Assembly (NCBI GenBank): GCA_045600225.1
Contig: JAZRXL010000055.1
Span: 23,665-87,664, forward strand
DNA: 64,000 nucleotides
Direction: 5' to 3'
Source of the DNA: UBA1181 sp045600225
GTDB lineage: Bacteria > Bacteroidota > Bacteroidia > Bacteroidales > Paludibacteraceae
The position numbers and the translations under genes were made by a program. This document shows, piece after piece, positions 60,114 through 64,000 of this stretch; position 1 is the stretch's first letter; every line of letters begins with the position of its first letter. A model generated the notes under the pieces. The model saw only the letters and a program-made list of their open reading frames with translations, made no database searches and had not been told where the DNA came from.

Positions 60114-60144
60114 TGAATGTGTAATTAATTAAAAAGAAATAAAA

Positions 60145-61332
60145 TTGAAAGCGTTAAGAAATTTTCTCGACAAAGTGAAGCCGTCTTTCGAAGAGGGCGG
60201 AAAACTTCACGCTTTTCGTTCTGTATTTGACGGATTCGAAACATTCTTGTTCGTTCCAAATACTGTAGCGAAACGAGGAAGCCACATTCACGACTGCATC
60301 GACTCTAAGCGTGCGATGTCTATCGTGGTGATTGCATTGTTGCCAGCTCTTTTGTTTGGTATGTACAATGTAGGTTTCCAACATTACTTGGTTCATGGAG
60401 AAGAAGCTTCTTTCTTGGCTACATTCTTCTATGGATTTTTAGCAGTTTTGCCAAAGATCGTAGTTTCATACCTAGTTGGTTTGGGTATTGAATTTACGGT
60501 GGCACAATGGAAAGGTGAAGAAATTCAAGAGGGATTCTTGGTTTCTGGTATGCTAATTCCATTGATCGTTCCTGTTGACTGTCCGTTGTGGATTATGGCT
60601 GTTGCTACCGCCTTTGCAGTTGTTTTTGCAAAAGAGGTTTTCGGTGGTACTGGTTACAATATCTTCAATGTGGCTTTGGTTACTCGTGCATTCTTGTTCT
60701 TCTCATATCCAACTAAGATGTCTGGTGAGTCTGTATGGATCTTTAAGGATACTATCTTCGGTTTGGGTAGCTCAAATGCTTTGGTGGATGGTTTTACAGG
60801 TGCAACTCCTCTAGGACAAGCAACTGCAACTACTCAGGTAACTGATGCATTGGGTTCTTTAATGTCTCCAATGGATATGATCATCGGTTTGTACCCTGGT
60901 TCAATCGGTGAGACTAGCGTTATCGCTATTGCAATCGGTGCGTTTATCTTGTTGTGGACTGGTATTGCAAGTTGGAAGACTATGTTGTCTGTATTTGCAG
61001 GTGGTATCTGTACTGCTTTATTGTTCAACCAAATCGGTGCTAACGAGGTAATGAACTTGCCTTGGTACGAGCACATCTTCTTGGGTGGTTTCTGCTTCGG
61101 TGCCGTATTTATGGCTACAGACCCTGTTACTTCTCCAAGAACAGAGTGTGGTAAGTACATCTTCGGTTTCTTGATCGGTTTCGTTGCTATCGTTGTTCGT
61201 TGCATGAATCCAGGTTACCCAGAAGGTATGATGTTGGCTATCTTGTTGATGAACGTATTTGCAGCTTTAATCGACTACTGCTTCGTACAACAAAACATCA
61301 AGAAGAGATTGAAAAGAGTTTCTAACAAATAA
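60145..61332 (+). CDS. nqrB: Na+-translocating NADH:quinone reductase subunit B
   Basis: Membrane subunit of 395 residues with ten helices and a covalently bound FMN. The FMN attachment site is Thr221 in DGFTGATPLG (family S/TGATP). Also GGTGYNIFNVALVTRAFLFF and ATDPVTSPRTECGKYIF. Translation begins with TTG at 60145; no in-frame ATG exists before residue 50, so the uncommon start is well supported. It follows nqrA by 31 bp. Confidence 0.96.
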   Translation: MKALRNFLDKVKPSFEEGGKLHAFRSVFDGFETFLFVPNTVAKRGSHIHDCIDSKRAMSIVVIALLPALLFGMYNVGFQHYLVHGEEASFLATFFYGFLAVLPKIVVSYLVGLGIEFTVAQWKGEEIQEGFLVSGMLIPLIVPVDCPLWIMAVATAFAVVFAKEVFGGTGYNIFNVALVTRAFLFFSYPTKMSGESVWIFKDTIFGLGSSNALVDGFTGATPLGQATATTQVTDALGSLMSPMDMIIGLYPGSIGETSVIAIAIGAFILLWTGIASWKTMLSVFAGGICTALLFNQIGANEVMNLPWYEHIFLGGFCFGAVFMATDPVTSPRTECGKYIFGFLIGFVAIVVRCMNPGYPEGMMLAILLMNVFAALIDYCFVQQNIKKRLKRVSNK

Positions 61333-61351
61333 TCATTAATATCGAAAGAAT

Positions 61352-62152
61352 ATGAATACAAATAGTAATGCTTATACTATCGGTTATGCTTCGATAATGG
61401 TGATTATCGTTGCATTCCTTTTGGCTTTTGTTTCTTCTTCTTTGAAAGAAAGACAAACTGAGAATGTTAAGTTGGATACAAAAAGACAAATCTTGAGCGC
61501 TTTGAATGTTACTGATGGTAATGTTGCAGAGAACTACCAAAACATGGTAAAAGATTTCGTCCTAAATGCAGATGGTACTCTTACTGCTCAAGATGATGCA
61601 GATTTCCAAACTAACTATGCTGATACAACTAAACTTCATGTTTTCGAGTGTCTTGTAAACGGTGCTAAGAAGTATGTTTTCCCTGTAAGAGGTGCTGGTC
61701 TTTGGGGACCAATCTGGGGATATGTGGCTTTGAACGAAGAAAAGAACACTGTATACGGTACTTACTTCGGTCACGAAGGTGAGACTCCAGGTCTTGGTGC
61801 TGAAATCACTAAGCCTTTCTTCTCAGAGCAGTTCCAAGGTAAGACAGTAACAAGAAACGGCGATGTTGTTTTGAGCGTTGTAAAGAACGGTAAAGTAGAG
61901 GATGCTTCTTGTGAGGTGGATGGTATCTCTGGTGGTACAATCACATCAAAGGGTGTTGACGCAATGTTGAAGAACTGCTTGACAAGATACAAGTCATTCT
62001 TGTCTGGTACTGTTCAAACAGATGCTAACACTTCAGCAACAGTGAAGGCTGACTCTGCAGCAGTTGCTGATTCAGTGGTTGCAAAGGTGGTAGAAATCGT
62101 AGAGAAAGTTGATTCTGCTGCTAAAGTAGTTAAAGAAGAGTTAAATAAATAA
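61352..62152 (+). CDS. nqrC: Na+-translocating NADH:quinone reductase subunit C, with C-terminal tail
   Basis: Subunit with one membrane helix (IGYASIMVIIVAFLLAFVSSS) and a periplasmic FMN-binding domain. FMN attaches to Thr196 in DGISGGTITSKGV, the SGAT motif in SGGT form. A further 40-45 residues after about 222 (TDANTSATVKADSAAVADSV and a Val/Lys/Asp/Glu-rich helix) are not part of the usual subunit. Start 61352. Confidence 0.95.
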   Translation: MNTNSNAYTIGYASIMVIIVAFLLAFVSSSLKERQTENVKLDTKRQILSALNVTDGNVAENYQNMVKDFVLNADGTLTAQDDADFQTNYADTTKLHVFECLVNGAKKYVFPVRGAGLWGPIWGYVALNEEKNTVYGTYFGHEGETPGLGAEITKPFFSEQFQGKTVTRNGDVVLSVVKNGKVEDASCEVDGISGGTITSKGVDAMLKNCLTRYKSFLSGTVQTDANTSATVKADSAAVADSVVAKVVEIVEKVDSAAKVVKEELNK

Positions 62153-62154
62153 GT

Positions 62155-62160
62155 AGGAGG
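62155..62160 (+). promoter_or_regulatory. Strong Shine-Dalgarno site of nqrD
   Basis: AGGAGG, 8 bp before the ATG at 62169. Such sites are rare in this window; nqrF and the UspA gene also have one. Confidence 0.8.
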
Positions 62161-62168
62161 GTATATAA

Positions 62169-62783
62169 ATGAGTAATCTTAAAGAAACATTTCTTACACC
62201 GCTTGGTTTGAATAACCCGGTGGCTGTGCAGGTGCTTGGTATATGCTCTGCGCTTGCTGTTACAGCACAACTAGAACCAGCAGTTGTAATGGGATTGTCA
62301 GTAACAATCATCCTTGCAGTTGCGAATGTGGTTATCTCTTTGTTGAGAAATACAATTCCTAATCGTATTCGTATCATCGTTCAGTTGGTAGTTGTTGCAG
62401 CTTTGGTAACTATTGTTAGTGAGGTATTGAAAGCATTTGCTTACGATGTGAGTGTCGCATTGTCTGTATATGTTGGTTTGATCATTACTAACTGTATCCT
62501 TATGGGTCGCCTTGAGGCGTTCGCTATGCAAAACACTCCTCTAGACTCATTCATCGATGGTTTGGGTAACGGATTTGGTTATGCATTAATCCTTATCGTG
62601 GTTGCTGCCATTCGTGAGTTGTTTGGCGCAGGTTCATTTTGCGGATTAAAAATTCCAGAGTGTGTTTACGATTTTGGTTATATCGACTGTGGTTTGATGC
62701 TTATGCCTCCAATGGCATTGATCATCCTTGGATGCATCATCTGGGGGATGAGAGCAAAGAATCCTGAATTGCAGGAAAAATAA
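62169..62783 (+). CDS. nqrD: Na+-translocating NADH:quinone reductase subunit D
   Basis: Integral membrane subunit of 204 residues with about six helices. Start LKETFLTPLGLNNPVAVQVLGI and motif ITNCILMGRLEAFAMQNTPLDSFIDG are conserved. It holds, with NqrE, the membrane 2Fe-2S centre via Cys in each subunit (here CILMG). Confidence 0.95.
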   Translation: MSNLKETFLTPLGLNNPVAVQVLGICSALAVTAQLEPAVVMGLSVTIILAVANVVISLLRNTIPNRIRIIVQLVVVAALVTIVSEVLKAFAYDVSVALSVYVGLIITNCILMGRLEAFAMQNTPLDSFIDGLGNGFGYALILIVVAAIRELFGAGSFCGLKIPECVYDFGYIDCGLMLMPPMALIILGCIIWGMRAKNPELQEK

Positions 62784-62806
62784 CATAAGATATTTGGGAA
62801 AAGAAT

Positions 62807-63433
62807 ATGGAACATTTAATAAGTTTATTTGTAAGATCGATTTTCGTCGATAATATGATTTTCGCATTTTTCCTAGGTATGTGTTCTTACCTTGCAGTTT
62901 CGAAAAATGTGAAGACAGCTTTAGGCCTTGGTCTTGCTGTAATTTTCGTGTTGTGCGTGACATTGCCTGTCAACTACCTTCTATACACAAAGGTTTTAGG
63001 ACCAAACTGCTTGGTAGAGGGCGTTGATTTGTCATTCTTGAGTTTCATCCTCTTCATCGCTGTCATTGCAGGTATCGTGCAATTGGTTGAGATGGTGGTT
63101 GAAAAGTTCTCTCCATCACTTTACGCATCATTGGGTATCTTCTTGCCTTTGATCGCTGTAAACTGTGCTATCATGGGTGCTTCATTGTTTATGCAACAAA
63201 GAATCACATTGGCTCCTGATAATACTCAGTATATCGGAGGCGTTGCTGATTGTCTTGCTTACGCTTTGGGTTCTGGTATTGGATGGCTTTTGGCTATCGT
63301 AGGACTTGCTGCTATACGTGAGAAGTTGAGCTACAATGCTGCTCCTGCTGCTTTGAAGGGTCTTGGACTTACATTCATCACTGTAGGTTTGATGGCTATG
63401 GCATTTATGTGTTTCTCAGGTTTAAAAATTTAA
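62807..63433 (+). CDS. nqrE: Na+-translocating NADH:quinone reductase subunit E
   Basis: Integral membrane subunit of 208 residues, paralogue of NqrD. Start MEHLISLFVRSIFVDNMIFA, motif FFLGMCSYLAVSKNVKTALG, and VNCAIMGASLFMQQR, the partner Cys for the Fe-S centre. Follows nqrD by 23 bp. Confidence 0.95.
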   Translation: MEHLISLFVRSIFVDNMIFAFFLGMCSYLAVSKNVKTALGLGLAVIFVLCVTLPVNYLLYTKVLGPNCLVEGVDLSFLSFILFIAVIAGIVQLVEMVVEKFSPSLYASLGIFLPLIAVNCAIMGASLFMQQRITLAPDNTQYIGGVADCLAYALGSGIGWLLAIVGLAAIREKLSYNAAPAALKGLGLTFITVGLMAMAFMCFSGLKI

Positions 63434-63434
63434 T

Positions 63435-63440
63435 AGGAGG
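63435..63440 (+). promoter_or_regulatory. Strong Shine-Dalgarno site of nqrF
   Basis: AGGAGG, 8 bp before the ATG at 63449. Confidence 0.8.
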
Positions 63441-63448
63441 AATAAGAA

Positions 63449-64000
63449 ATGGATTTGAATTTGATTTTAGCAAGTATTGGAGTATTCCTCGTTGTCGTAT
63501 TGGCACTTGTTGCTATCCTTCTTGTTGCTAAGAAGTATTTGGTGGCTTCTGGTCCTGTTAAATTGAAGATCAATGGGGATAAAGAGTTAGAGGTTGAGTC
63601 TGGTTCTTCTTTGCTCAGCACTTTGGCTACTAATGGTGTGTTCTTGCCTTCTGCATGTGGTGGTAAGGGTGCTTGCGGACAATGTAAGTGCCAAATCACT
63701 GAAGGTGGAGGTGAGATCCTCGATTCAGAGAAAGGTTTCTTCTCTCGTAAAGAGCAAAAAGCTAACTGGCGTTTGGGTTGCCAAGCTAAGGTTAAGGGAG
63801 ATATGGAGATCAAGGTTCCTGAGTCTGTAATGGGCGTTAAGGAATGGGAGTGCGAGGTGATTGGAAACAAGAACGTTGCAACTTTCATCAAGGAGTACAA
63901 GGTTGCTTTGCCTAAGGGTGAGCACATGAACTTCGAGCCAGGTTCTTACGCACAGATCCGTATTCCAAAATACGATATCGATTATAATGTAGACTTCGAC
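63449..64000 (+). CDS. nqrF: Na+-translocating NADH:quinone reductase subunit F, C-terminus beyond the window
   Basis: NADH-oxidising subunit; N-terminal membrane helix (LILASIGVFLVVVLALVAILL), then a 2Fe-2S ferredoxin domain with the cluster motif SACGGKGACGQCKC, and the start of the FAD/NADH reductase domain (FEPGSYAQIRI), cut at the window end. It carries electrons from NADH into the Nqr complex. Its ATG has the Shine-Dalgarno site noted above. Confidence 0.95.
   Translation, partial: MDLNLILASIGVFLVVVLALVAILLVAKKYLVASGPVKLKINGDKELEVESGSSLLSTLATNGVFLPSACGGKGACGQCKCQITEGGGEILDSEKGFFSRKEQKANWRLGCQAKVKGDMEIKVPESVMGVKEWECEVIGNKNVATFIKEYKVALPKGEHMNFEPGSYAQIRIPKYDIDYNVDFD

Overview
The window reads as a chromosome segment from a Bacteroidota bacterium, most likely order Bacteroidales. 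The evidence is -7 boxes of the TAnnTTTG type in front of many genes, sparse Shine-Dalgarno sites, three proteins with type A and one with a type B type IX secretion (T9SS) sorting domain, a hybrid two-component regulator (HTCS), a type III glutamine synthetase, an LpxC-FabZ fusion, a PF14121-like putative porin and a Na+-pumping NADH:quinone reductase (Nqr) operon. Carbohydrases for cellulose, mannan and xylan point to a plant-fibre degrader, for example from a gut, rumen or digester. The species cannot be named from the sequence.

Layout: 1-1381 holds a GH5 cellulase cut by the window edge. 1493-7845 is a metal-efflux module on the minus strand (TolC-like channel, CusA/CzcA pump, His-rich adaptor) with a small His-rich protein upstream. 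7995-12567 carries a zinc metallopeptidase, an unknown protein, a RelA/SpoT homologue with a ruined hydrolase site, riboflavin synthase and a PAS protein. 12568-15289 is an accessory patch: an Abi_2 (AbiD/AbiF-like) HEPN RNase with a possible small RNA in its leader, a SUMF1-fold protein, and a dense set of palindromes, heptanucleotide tandem repeats and a 165-bp duplicated element. 15290-23986 is a fibre-degradation locus: an HTCS regulator, a CBM35-GH5 (subfamily 8-like) mannanase, a GH10-CBM6 xylanase and a small T9SS protein. A set of direct repeats upstream of the mannanase looks like the HTCS target.

24211-34943 holds an NfeD/M16/DUF2238 operon, a porin, a drug/metabolite transporter, a type-B T9SS protein, and a minus-strand run of OmpA lipoprotein, GSCFA protein and MtaB. 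35118-41470 holds dxs, two proteins of uncertain role (one a J-domain protein), an orphan Vsr endonuclease, CobB and a SpoU methyltransferase. 41746-50138 holds glutamine synthetase III, ispE, a DUF2007-UspA protein, a lytic transglycosylase, FtsB/DivIC, a metallo-hydrolase and a SpoIID-like protein. 50300-55396 holds an acyltransferase, an AlaX-like editing protein, a DUF4015 lipoprotein, pyrF and an HD phosphohydrolase. 55502-58743 is lpxD, lpxC-fabZ, lpxA (lipid A). 58758-64000 is nqrABCDEF, with nqrF cut by the window edge.

No rRNA, tRNA, CRISPR array, transposase or prophage gene was seen. The strongest candidates for something new are the Abi_2 gene with its hairpin leader inside a repeat-rich island, the covarying palindrome family with phased heptad repeats, the direct-repeat operator before the mannanase, and the paired inverted repeats at the glutamine synthetase promoter.
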